DNA of 64,000 bases from Antedon mediterranea (taxonomy: Eukaryota; Echinodermata; Crinoidea; Comatulida; Antedonidae). The position numbers and the translations under genes are program-made. Positions 12,247 through 23,000 of the stretch are shown here, in pieces. Position 1 is the first letter of the stretch. The number at the start of each line of letters is the position of its first letter. The stretch is from the NCBI RefSeq assembly GCF_964355755.1, contig NC_092678.1, positions 13,982,922 to 14,046,921 on the forward strand, written 5' to 3'. The notes beneath the pieces are model-generated. The model saw nothing but the letters and a program-made list of their open reading frames with translations. It was not told the DNA's origin and searched no databases.

Positions 12247-13240
12247 ATGGAGGTGTTCGTTGAGGTAGGCTACATGATTTATTTGTTTGGTTTCGTAGGG
12301 AATCCGGCACTTTTCTCATCAGCACGGAACCTTTATAAAAACTTAGTGGTTGGTTATTAGGTTATTAATCTATCTTTTCTGAAAGTTTAAGCTTGGTTCA
12401 GCTTGTGGGACGGATTCAATATCCGTTCAAAGCTGGGGATATATTCTAAGCAGACTCCATCTTGGATTCGTATGTTTAGTACAGGCCGTGTGGTTGAGTA
12501 ATTTCAATCCTTCAAAATCACTATGTGCAATCCGTTTTTAAACCAGTTAATATACCAAAATATGTTATTAGTAGCTTTTTTATTTTGGATTTGGTGCTAG
12601 TTTGGTAAAAATTGCAATATAATTGTAGATTATTTGGTTGTAAAAAAATGTACCCAACTTGTAGTATTATCTAGGCCTAGGCTAGGCCTAGCCCATTTGA
12701 CGGAAACCCAGTGCTATTTGTAGGCGGATAGAGAGGGCCGCAGGCTAGTTTTTAGTGGCATATCGCCGACTTATTATAATCAATGTGAAGCCATATTATT
12801 ATGTTTAAAATGTTGAATCTATATCCACTGGATTATGGATATAATATATATCGTCTGATATTTAAAGAAAGGCCTAGGCCTAGACCTTTTTATTTAATTA
12901 ATTTAGGACTATATTACGGGAAATTATTTGCCAAAGAAAAGAAAATACGTTGTGGCTGTTGGAGGTTTGTAAATATATGACAATAATGTAGCCTAGGCTA
13001 GGAAGGACTGTAGGTAGGATGAGGTAATTTGGATGGTCGTACATATGATATTTATATATACAGTATTGTGTATAGTAGTGATTATGGCGACAAAATTTAG
13101 GATGACTAAAGTTGACATTAAAATTATTTAACTATGAATAGCTCATTATTGGTGTTTTTTTTTTCTTTCAGGTTTCTAAGAATAAACTAGGCTATCCGAC
13201 TTGTGATTCATCTTGTGCTGCAAAAACAATCCTATTTTGA
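12247..13240 (+). CDS. Two-exon micro-gene candidate, 28 residues
   Basis: Exon 1 (12247-12264) starts at ATG, 43 bp after the TATA box, and ends at a GTTGAG|GTAGGC donor. Exon 2 starts at 13172, after a strong pyrimidine tract and TTTCAG, and runs to TGA 13238-13240. The junction is phase 0. The product has a C-terminal patch with two close Cys (C-D-S-S-C). The promoter and splice sites are good, but the peptide is so short that this could equally be the start of a non-coding transcript, or another start could be used. No family is recognised. Confidence 0.25.
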
Positions 13241-13465
13241 TATTTGTAAATTGATGTACGTAACAGATGTCTTTAAAAATAAAAAAAAATTAAAAATTTT
13301 TATTATCGCGATGATTTAACTCAAATATTGACATATATAACTTGATATTTTAGCCTGAGCAAGATAGTTTGATAGGCATATTTTACTTCGATGTAAATAA
13401 GATATTACATGTTATACTGTATGTAAAATACTTTTTTGTAAATAAAATTATTTAATGGTGGTTAA

Positions 13466-13505
13466 TTTATTAACTTGTTAATTTATTAACTTGTTAATTT
13501 GTTTG
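13466..13505. repeat. 17-bp tandem repeat
   Basis: Two to three copies of ttaatttattaacttg lie head to tail in AT-rich intergenic DNA. Confidence 0.7.
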
Positions 13506-13721
13506 TTAGTTATGATGTTATACTATTAATTATTTAGTTAGTAACCAAAGTGGAGTGGATTCGTGGCAGTTGCAACTTGACTGTAATATGCATATATATA
13601 ATAATATTTACTTCTTCTTGGATAAAGTAAAAGCAAAATAAGCAATAATAAAAATTAAATATTTATTTTGCCATAAAGAAAGCAAAAACTAAACATACAG
13701 TACTATATGTACAGTAATACC

Positions 13722-13739
13722 ATGGACCTATAGGTCCAT
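13722..13739. repeat. Perfect 18-bp palindrome
   Basis: The sequence atggacctataggtccat is its own reverse complement. It is flanked by imperfect inverted copies of tacagtaatac, so the fold-back may extend further. Confidence 0.7.
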
Positions 13740-13966
13740 AGTAATACATACTGTAGTATTGAGCACTAGTAGCAGAGACGTCTGGACAATCGAATATAAT
13801 CGTTATCAGCTGTCTGGGTACCCAAGGCTAGTGCTAGAAAATGGCGAAAATTCGTGTATTCATTCGCCGTCAGCGAAATGAATCCGGCACTTTTCTCATC
13901 AGAAGCAAATCAACAAATCCTTTTATCAGTTTGTTTTGATATATAATCTGGATAATATATATTAAA

Positions 13967-13994
13967 ATGGCCTTGGTTCAAGCATGTTTAACAG
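13967..13994 (+). CDS. Possible first coding exon
   Basis: A well-placed ATG (aaaatgg) is followed by nine codons and a TTAACAG|GTAAAA donor. The AT-rich tatataatctgg lies upstream. No downstream partner exon could be identified, so this is only a candidate. Confidence 0.15.
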
Positions 13995-14699
13995 GTAAAA
14001 TCAGATTTTTTCCTACCTTAGCACTGCGGTACCCTACGCCGTGTGGGGGAACCGATCTCGGCAGTATTTCTTAAGTAGCCTATCTTTCGTAAAATCCTTA
14101 GTTCAATTTTATTAATATAAATTTAATTGTATGAATATGCTATTTAAATGTTATTGACATTTTTTTTTGCTGCATTTTGTAATTCCGCACTACTTGCTTT
14201 ATCGCGATTCCAAGATGGCGGCAATTCAAATTTTGATTTGGTAATAATTCGCGAGGTCAACCACTTTGCTGCCCGACTGATGTAATCAACCAACCACATT
14301 TCATGTTTTTAAACACGACAATAAATAATATTGTATCGTTTAATGCAGTTCCACGCAGTAGGCCTAATGTTTTGTAACTTAATTTGACGTTTAGTGCGGC
14401 ATACCCATCAAACTTTAAATGTATGCGTCGTGCTCAATAGACATAATTAATATAATAATTAACAACTCCAAACTGGATGGAATATGTCATACATTGAATG
14501 ACGGAAACAATTATGAATAAAACAAATTGGGCAGCCACGTCATAATATTTACATTACAAATTAAGACACAGTATTTGTATTACAAGTAAAATTGAGCTGC
14601 ACAAAATCACATAATTAGATAATCGTATAATATAATAAAAGAAACAAAAACAAAATAATATCAAAAGTATGTTAAATAAAAAAATACACTATTAGCAAA

Positions 14700-15030
14700 A
14701 CTAAATTACAAGGTTTTGCACTACAAAGCAAAAGCTATATATCTGGAAATTAAAAGATAACAAACATTGTAAAAATCACACTGATGGTGAAGATCACATG
14801 TTCTTCAAATGTAAACATATTAAAGATTTTTGGGAAAAAAGTAGGAAATATTCTTAAATCTGAACGATAACGATATATATAATAGGCCTTATACAGTTTC
14901 TAATTTGTACATATTTTCTTTCAAAGAAGATATCAAACTGTGTTTTTTTTACAGTGCCAAATGTTTCTTAGTTGCTGCTAAAACACGAATAGGCTACTCA
15001 CGCACTAAATCAAACCACTGAAGACAAATG
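14700..15030 (+). pseudogene. LINE 3'-domain remnant (zinc-knuckle type)
   Basis: A plus-strand frame holds a C-x(5)-E-D-H-M-F-F-x-C-x(3)-K-D-F-W pattern near 14769-14840, typical of the region after the reverse transcriptase in L1/Tx1-like LINEs. Further on there are A-K-C-F-L-V-A-A-K-T-R-I-like residues. It is short, broken and inactive. Confidence 0.55.
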
Positions 15031-16600
15031 ATACATTTTCACCTGCATACCTGTATCAGTAAAATGACAAAACGAAGCCAGTAGTTTATTGTCTTTCATA
15101 TTTTCATCATTTGTTAGATACAATAAATTGTAGGCCTACGTTAGTTAGTAAACAATTCAATGCATTGTACAGTTTAAAAAAAATACATATCGAATTTTAA
15201 ACAAGATTTAAAATACAAAAAACACAGTATAATATTAATGAACACGTTAACAAGTTAAACATAGTAAAAGTTAAGAACATACGATCACTAGAGCAACGAT
15301 TATATTTTAAAACTTCTGAATTTGTAAAATTACCAATGTAACTGACTGACTAATTATAAAAATACAAAGCATTGAACACCCGGGCATACACACACATCCT
15401 TAAAAACATAGTGGTTATGTTGGTACACTCCATGTTCAAACTATGATAATGAATCGTAACTCTTTTAAAGAAATGAAAGAAAAACAAATAGCAAACTAAA
15501 TGTAGCAATGACATCCATGAAAGTGACAACAAAGAGGTACCCAACTGTGTCACCTTCGCAGATTTCCAGACAATTTGCTGATGTAATTGTTAATTAGTGA
15601 ATCTTTATACAGTAAGTAGATTTGAGACTGGCTATATTATGCATAATGGATAATTGGACCTTTTCCTATAGGCCTAATTTGGTAATTAAACGTGTGGACC
15701 AGTTTTTTTGTTACGACTAATAAACTCCGGATCTTTCCAGTTTGCTGAAATGCATAAAATGTTGATTTGGGAAGATTTTTTTATTTGCTGAATGGGTACC
15801 AGCACTGTAAAGCATAACACCAAGGTCACATACGGATGTCGCGGACGGTGGACCAATCGTATGATCCGATTCTGCTACTGTCAATAGGTATGTATCTGTA
15901 TAACTATATAAAGTGTATAATGTCTGCATAAGTGTTGTACTTTTAACATACATATATTATAGAGGGCGCTATATGGAGTAAATACAAACAGCGTATGCCA
16001 ACCGAAATGTTTGGTCTAGTAGCAAAGGCTTCATTTTTAATCGTTGAGAGAGATTATTTAGAGGGTTACTGTAGGTTTAGTATATTTAGGAAGTAATTTT
16101 TTATAATAGAAAATAATTAAGGTAATAAACTCATTGTAAATTGTCAACAGACACTGTGCTACATGACAGTGTACGGTGTTTAAAGTACATCATTTATGCA
16201 GACAGCAACGTGGATAACTTGCTATAGTTATACTGTACCACCTATGGACAGTAGCAGAATCGGCTAATTGCATGTGCCGGAGTGTTACGCTTTGGGTGTC
16301 ATCGCCACTTTTAAGACAATAATGTACTAACTGAATTCAAGTTCAGCATTATAAAATCATTTATCAAAATCTACTAAATTATACTATACTACTGGATATT
16401 ATAATTACACCTATATTACCTTATCATATACAGCACACCCACATTACATCACAAAAAAACACATATATAATACAAACAGTTTAATAGAACAGATATGTAC
16501 TGCAAATTCGTCTTATTTGTATATATTATGCATAGTTACATTGATTGCACTAATTGTGAAATATAGATAACCGCAATTGTCAGCTTTAGTTCCTTTCATT
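15031..16600. other. No gene recognised
   Basis: Mostly unique AT-rich sequence with scattered poly(A)-like stretches. Small open frames occur on the minus strand (for example at 15350-15553 and 15717-15953), but no domain or splice signals support them. Confidence 0.3.
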
Positions 16601-16604
16601 TTTT

Positions 16605-17098
16605 TTATAAGACGTCCTTCTTAATCGATTCAAGTTTATCTTCACTCAACAACCCTTGTGATTCCAAATCCAAAATCAAACTACACCTGTCTGCATACTT
16701 CTTAAGAACATGAAAGTTGTAAAGTATATCAAGAGTTGTTATATCCGAGTCACTACTAAGACTTTTTCCCAGATTGAAAATCTTAATTGTGTGTCCTGAA
16801 AATGCTACTGTACGCCTCTTTCGTTTGATAGATGAAAGCTTTTCTTGAATGACTGACTGAAAGCCAAATTGTTGCGTAACTTTTATTGCGTCATACAATA
16901 AAGACAGATTTGTTCGACTCAATAGTCCTTTCGCAGACAAAAGAGTTAACAATTCGATTGTAGTGGTTACCTTTTTCACCGCTTCAACGTCATCTAACAT
17001 TTCTATGAATAGAACTTTTAGCCTGTTAAGAAGTTCATTTTCATCATACAACTGTGCAAAATCTTTAATCATCTGTCTAAAGTCGTTATCCGAGAGAT
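16605..17098 (-). CDS. Last exon: DED-like death-fold domain
   Basis: The exon starts after the acceptor tctcccttgtag in phase 1 and ends at TAA. It has alternating amphipathic helices with the pattern L-L-x-x-L-x-x-K-G-L-L-S-x-x-N-L-x-x-L and a later E-S-Q-G-L-L-S-E-D-K-L, both typical of death-effector-domain helices 5 and 6. A basic K-R-K-R-R patch separates the two halves, so it may hold one full and one partial fold. DED proteins act as adaptors in caspase activation by binding other DEDs. Linking it to the Roco exons rests on strand and phase agreement; it could instead be the end of a separate gene. Confidence 0.5.
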
Positions 17099-20000
17099 CT
17101 ACAAGGGAGACAAACACAATGTTGTTATGTGAAGCGTTCGGTATTATTATGAGTTATCATACTTATAATCATAATAGTCACCTATAATTATGATTATGAA
17201 TACTAGATGGTACGCTCGCTTCACTCGCGTACCATCTAGGTCGTGCCCACAGATGGTTCTCGAATACACAGTAATTTCAGGGTAAAAAATCTGGCGATTT
17301 CAAATGCACGTACCGCAGGACTTAACTATAATACATTGTCGTTTACAGAAACGAATAAGTAGACACAATGATTTATGTAGTCAACCAAAATTAGCACCCT
17401 GGGAATTACTTCCGAAAGAGAAATTTACCACAAAATGAGTCCAAATTGTTTATTCATTTAAAGAAACCCAATTAGGGTTGAGGGATGGGAAAGACAAAGA
17501 GGATAGGTACAAAGAGGAACAATTTTTAAATATATTCTTTATCCACGTCAGTAACGAAATATTGTTTTCATTTTTTATAGGCTTATAAATAATATACCAC
17601 TAACGGACCCTAAATATAGTAAAACATTTTCGATTTAATACTTTGTTAAAACTGTCACTGTCATAGTCGATTGAAATAGTAAAGTACATGTAACGATACA
17701 CCACTACGACGTTTATATTTTTTGTAATTATTAATTAATGCAAACATTGAGAAGCAACTGTCAGTAATAAAGTTTATTTGTATATTACGTGTTTATATAT
17801 CTTAATGCAAACATTGAGAAGCAACTGTCAGTAATAAAGTTTATTTGTATATTACGTGTTTATATATCTAACAGTAGAGCCTACCCATAATCACAGTAAT
17901 AAAGTTTATTTGTATATATTTTTTTACATCTAACAGTATTCACAGTAAGAAATGTTTGTATATATTTTTTTACATCTATTCACAGTAAGAAATGTTCGAT
18001 TCAAATGACGACCAAAAATGGTTAATAGGACGTATTTGCAGTACTGTATTGTCAAAGTATTGCAAGTTTATTCTCCAAGGGCTCATAAATTTACCTACTT
18101 GTGTTAAACCAAACTGGCAGACTGAGAGATTGGAATGTTCTATTCATCGCAAATCAATACATTTGTAAAAACGTAAATTAAATCTATCAAAATAGTATTT
18201 TTTAAAGAAAATCGGCCTGTCTTCAACATTATGATGCTGTACTCGAGCAGTTCAACCGGTTTTCAGCTATTAAAAACAATTATCGTAGGAGGAGATAGGA
18301 AAATGCGAAGCGTCCTCGTATTATTGTGTGCGGGTATTTTTCAAGTTGGACATCCATTAGACAGTGTATACCACGATCGGAAAACACCCCTCTTTGGGGC
18401 AAATCGTTGAACCTAAATTCGTTTTAATCATCAATAACTAATTATGTAACTCAATTTAATTAGTAAACAGGGTTACATCAGGTGGTTAAAATCAGTACCG
18501 AAAGTACGAACCAACTTTATATACCATCGAGTAAAAATTCTAGAAGTAAGGCGCGATTTACCGAATTTTGCCCTTACGTAAATTTATATATAGATAAGTT
18601 CATTAACCACAACAATGTTTTAATCAGCTTCAGTAACAAAAGTATAAACAAAACTATACCACTGTTATTATCTTATTCTTAACCTGATTACCAACATAAT
18701 ACATATACATTTTTATAACATTCCATTATATATTAGTAATTTGCTTTCACTTGGATGACATCGGTGACTCATTCATGTTCGTTCTTCTCGTTACTTCCTA
18801 AATTAACACAACACAATGGTACAGTACTTTTATAATACTGTATGCTCTTTTGCAATGATATGCATTTTTAGCCTGCACTCAATGCTGTAAATTTGTTTAT
18901 ACTGCGCCGTATCAACAACTGTTTACAATTTCGTGTGAAGACAATCTAGTGAGTTATTGATGGAGAAATTAGTTACTTAACATCTTCTTAATCCCTAAGC
19001 CATTTCCTATTTATATTTAACATATAGAGAAAATATTCTGACAACCAAGGACCCTAACATAAACAGATAACAACATAATAACAATATAGCAAAGCAAAAC
19101 ATATTCACGGGGGAAAAACAACAATTTAGAAGACGGTTACACAAATATGCCTTACAGGAGATAGAGTTTGAAGAAATTGAAATGTTAAAAATACCAATTA
19201 AATATTTAAATTGTTGAAATTGCATAAATGTTCTTAATAATTGTTTATACAGTATTTAGAATTTAAGAACATGTTAATATTGCAAATAATTTGGTAAAAT
19301 ACGAAGAATCTTTTTTTGTCGGTGTCAAATTTTTTTAAATAGTCTTAACATGATTTAGAGACACAGCAATTTAAAATAAACTTAACATACCGGATTTAGT
19401 ACGTATTGGCCAAAAGAAACATAACAAATAAAATAATCTTCAAAGAATAGCAATTTCTGATTCTTTTATTTCATTAGGATGCATATTATGATAGTGTAAA
19501 GATCACATTGCCTATCAATTTAACACATTTATTCTACTTTAGAATTATGTTTACAAGAGTGATATATATCGTAAACTGCACTCAAAATGTAAAAATCAAC
19601 ATCAAAGAAATTCTTTAAAAATCAACGCAATCTGTACTATAATTTTCAACACGTGTAGAGCCCAATAGTAAAATTAACCTTTAGAGAATATATTTGTCGC
19701 CTGATATGATACATACGATCATTATAAACATCCTCTAGATTTTATGTTTTTTTAGAAAATGTCATGAATATAAAATTGGTTGAAAGAAATATAACAGATT
19801 GGATTACATACTATAAAGGTGTGTCAAAAGGTATTTAAAACTTCTGCTAGTCATAAATATTACTAATATTACCTTGGTGTCCTGGAGATGGCACATGCAC
19901 TGGTACTGGCTCATGTTCTTCATTTGTCCGAGGTACAGAGCCTGGCTCTGATTTGGGCTTTGTCTCTGTAACTGGCACTGGCTGCTTCGCCTCGTTAGCT

Positions 20001-23000
20001 TCTGACTCTGATTCATAAACAAAATATTTTATTTGGTGTTTATTAATTCGCATTTCTGAACATTATGATATTATTTTGAAATTGTAAAGTTGTAAACAGT
20101 ATGTCATTTTAGGTTTTGAAACTTACCCTACGTTGCCTGCTGGCAGTGTCAAGTCAAGTCAAATATCATTTATTGCCATTTGTTTTAAGATAAAACATAG
20201 AAATTCTGTTTGCTCTATTGGCAGAACACAATATACAGCTGACACAACACGTACTCAAAACAAAAACATTTCAAAAAGTGTCTACATGATGTTTAAGGCT
20301 CTAATAACTCCAGGAAAGAAACTATTTGTAAACCGTGCCTTATTGGCCTTACTAGAACGAAATCGCCGACCACTGCGCATCAACTGGAACATACTAGAGG
20401 ACGGATGAAATTGATCATATGATAGCCACTGGCTTTTTTAGAAGACGATCCGAAAATTTGAATACTCCAAAGGCAATTGTGCAGATCCAATTATACGCGA
20501 TGCGGTCTTGACTAAAATTTAGGTCACGCTTTTCATGTTCGGTAGCGCTAACCACACCGTTGAAGAATACGTTAGACACTCTCTATAACTGACCTATAGA
20601 AGGGCGACATTATAGCAGAGTTTATACCAAATGACCTAAGTCTACGTAGGAAGGAGATTTTTCTTTGGGCCTTTCTAATAATGTTACGTGTGTTAATATG
20701 CCACTTCAGATCATTTAAAATAATAAATGTGTAAATGTGTAAGTCTGTGTGAAGTCTTTTTACCTATTGTCTAACTAAGGACCAAAGTCATTACATTTTG
20801 TATTTTATGACCACTAGTTGGTTATCAAACATTATTGAATAGTTTCTTAAAAAAGAGCTAAATATTCATAGATTATTTACATACTTTTCTGTTAGCTTTA
20901 GACTGTGTCAAAATAACAAAACATATTTAAACACATCGTGACAATACACACTATCATTATTATCTTTATCTACTGGTAATTTACCTTCACTTGGTAAACG
21001 TTGGTGACTCAGTGTTGCGCATTCGCTTTCGTCACAATTTCCTAAAAGTGATCAAAGTGTGCTGTTACGTCAAAAAAATATTGTAATTATCTAAACGTGT
21101 TTAATATGTGTACGCAATGTTGTAAACATTGATGTTATACGTATCACCATAGAGATATTATAGTGAACTATAATATCTCTATGGTATCACAAATGTCCTT
21201 GTTCTGTGTGAAAGTGAATAATTAAGAAAGTTGTAACTTTTAATTAATATTCACTTAATACATAACCAAAACCATAATAAATATGACATACCTTGATTTG
21301 AAATGGATGCCTCAACTACACCTGTCAAAATTAAACAATACAATAACTATTTCCGTACAAATTAGAAATTTGTTACATTTTAATGACCATAATGATCTGA
21401 ACCACAACTAAATAACACTAATGCCAGTTTGGTAATTGGTATTATACAACGAAATGGCTATAAATGTAAGAAGCAACAGGAGTTTGAAATTGCTCAGTTA
21501 GCTGACAATACAATAATTTTAGCTAGACAGAAAAAAGGTATTGAAACTTATTTAAATGAAGTAGACTTGTTTTGAAAGGTTGCAGGTTATCACAAATATA
21601 ATACACTTTCAACCAAAATGAAAACCAAAGGAATGTGGCTCTTCAAAAAAATTATGTTTTGTAAACCATTTGGAATGCAGTCGGTTGATGACCCTGTACA
21701 TTCGTTGGTACTTTTGTTGGTTATAATAACAAGAAATGCCACAAAAAAAGAAAAGATCAACAATTTAAAAAACGTCTTAAAAGCTTGGGAAAAAAGAAAT
21801 GTAAGTAGTTTGGTAAAGTGACGGAAATAAAAAAAAACTTAACTACACTACTGCTAGTATATTAGATAGATTAGAATTATAGATGTTTTGTAGAAATAGC
21901 AGAGTTTTACATAGTTTTATCATGATTTTATATGACTATGGCAATTTACCAATAATATTTTATCATATGTGTATAACTATTGTATAAATAAAAAATTCCT
22001 CATTTCTTGTTGAGTTTAAAAAATTGCTACTGAAATCCAATTTGTTTGAAACAAAAAAACGTTCTTATTATGATACAGGTGATAAGAAGATTAACCAAAT
22101 TCACACTAGAATCCGACTTGGTTTCAGCTGTCTCAATTCGCATTTATTCTTACATGGACTTCGGGACAATCCAAATTGTACTTGTGGCTTTAATGTTGAG
22201 AATCTGCTTCATTTCTTATGTTACTGCCCTAATTATAATACACAAAGAGATATTCTACTTGTAAGCGCTAACTCAATTATTGAGGATATCTTAGCCAAGG
22301 ATTTTTCTTTAACATTTAATTTTACATTTTTAAGTGAAATTTTTATTTTTGGTTCCGATCTTCTTTCGAATTGTGGAAATGCTTTATTATTTTATTATGT
22401 ACAACAATTTCATGTTAATTCTGGAAGATTTAATTGATGTTTCTGTTAGTTGTTTTAAAATGTTGTATTTGTTAATCTGAGGCGCCTTGAAGCTAAGGTG
22501 GTTCCATCTTGTAAGGCGCCTCTGTGTAATATACTGAATAAAAAAAAAACAAAAAAAAAAAACTATTGTATTATAGTAATTGATTGTAATTTCTGTTTTG
22601 CATATTGGATTTCAATAAATATAGTACTATAATTTCAATTATCTAACTGCTTACAAATGTTCAGTGACAGATTAGCTCTCACGGACACAATATCTAAGTG
22701 ACAAAGTTGTAATCACTAGCAAAACAGCTATAGAACAAACATCTTAGTTTTTTAAATGAAATACAGATGAACGATACCTGTATTGTTGCTAAACTCTCAA
22801 TGAAATAACATAGCAGCTCTTTAAAAGATTAAAATGTAAACCGACAACGTCTATGATATGTGATGCATAACTGAAACACTTCTGCTAGGCGCCTGTCATT
22901 AGACTCTTAAGGTTTATTTTGTGTGTTGTTGATGTATTTATCAATGTTAATGACGAATAAAGATAATATAAAAGATTGAGATTTAATTAAGATGAAGTAA

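Larger units (their letters stand above)
21420..22560 (+). mobile_element. 5'-truncated LINE with 3' hairpin and poly(A)
   Basis: The start shows a decayed RT (L-A-D-N-T-I-I-L-A-R in place of A-D-D-T) and the following thumb phrases (K-T-K-G-M-W-L; L-K-N-V-L-K-A-W-E-K-R-N). A C-terminal domain with C-x-C-G and H-F-L-C-Y-C-P follows. The element ends with a 10-bp inverted repeat (gaggcgcctt / aaggcgcctc) and an A-rich tail at 22545-22562. The style is that of L1/Tx1-like LINEs. It lies in an intron of the minus-strand Roco-type gene, in the opposite direction. Confidence 0.7.
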
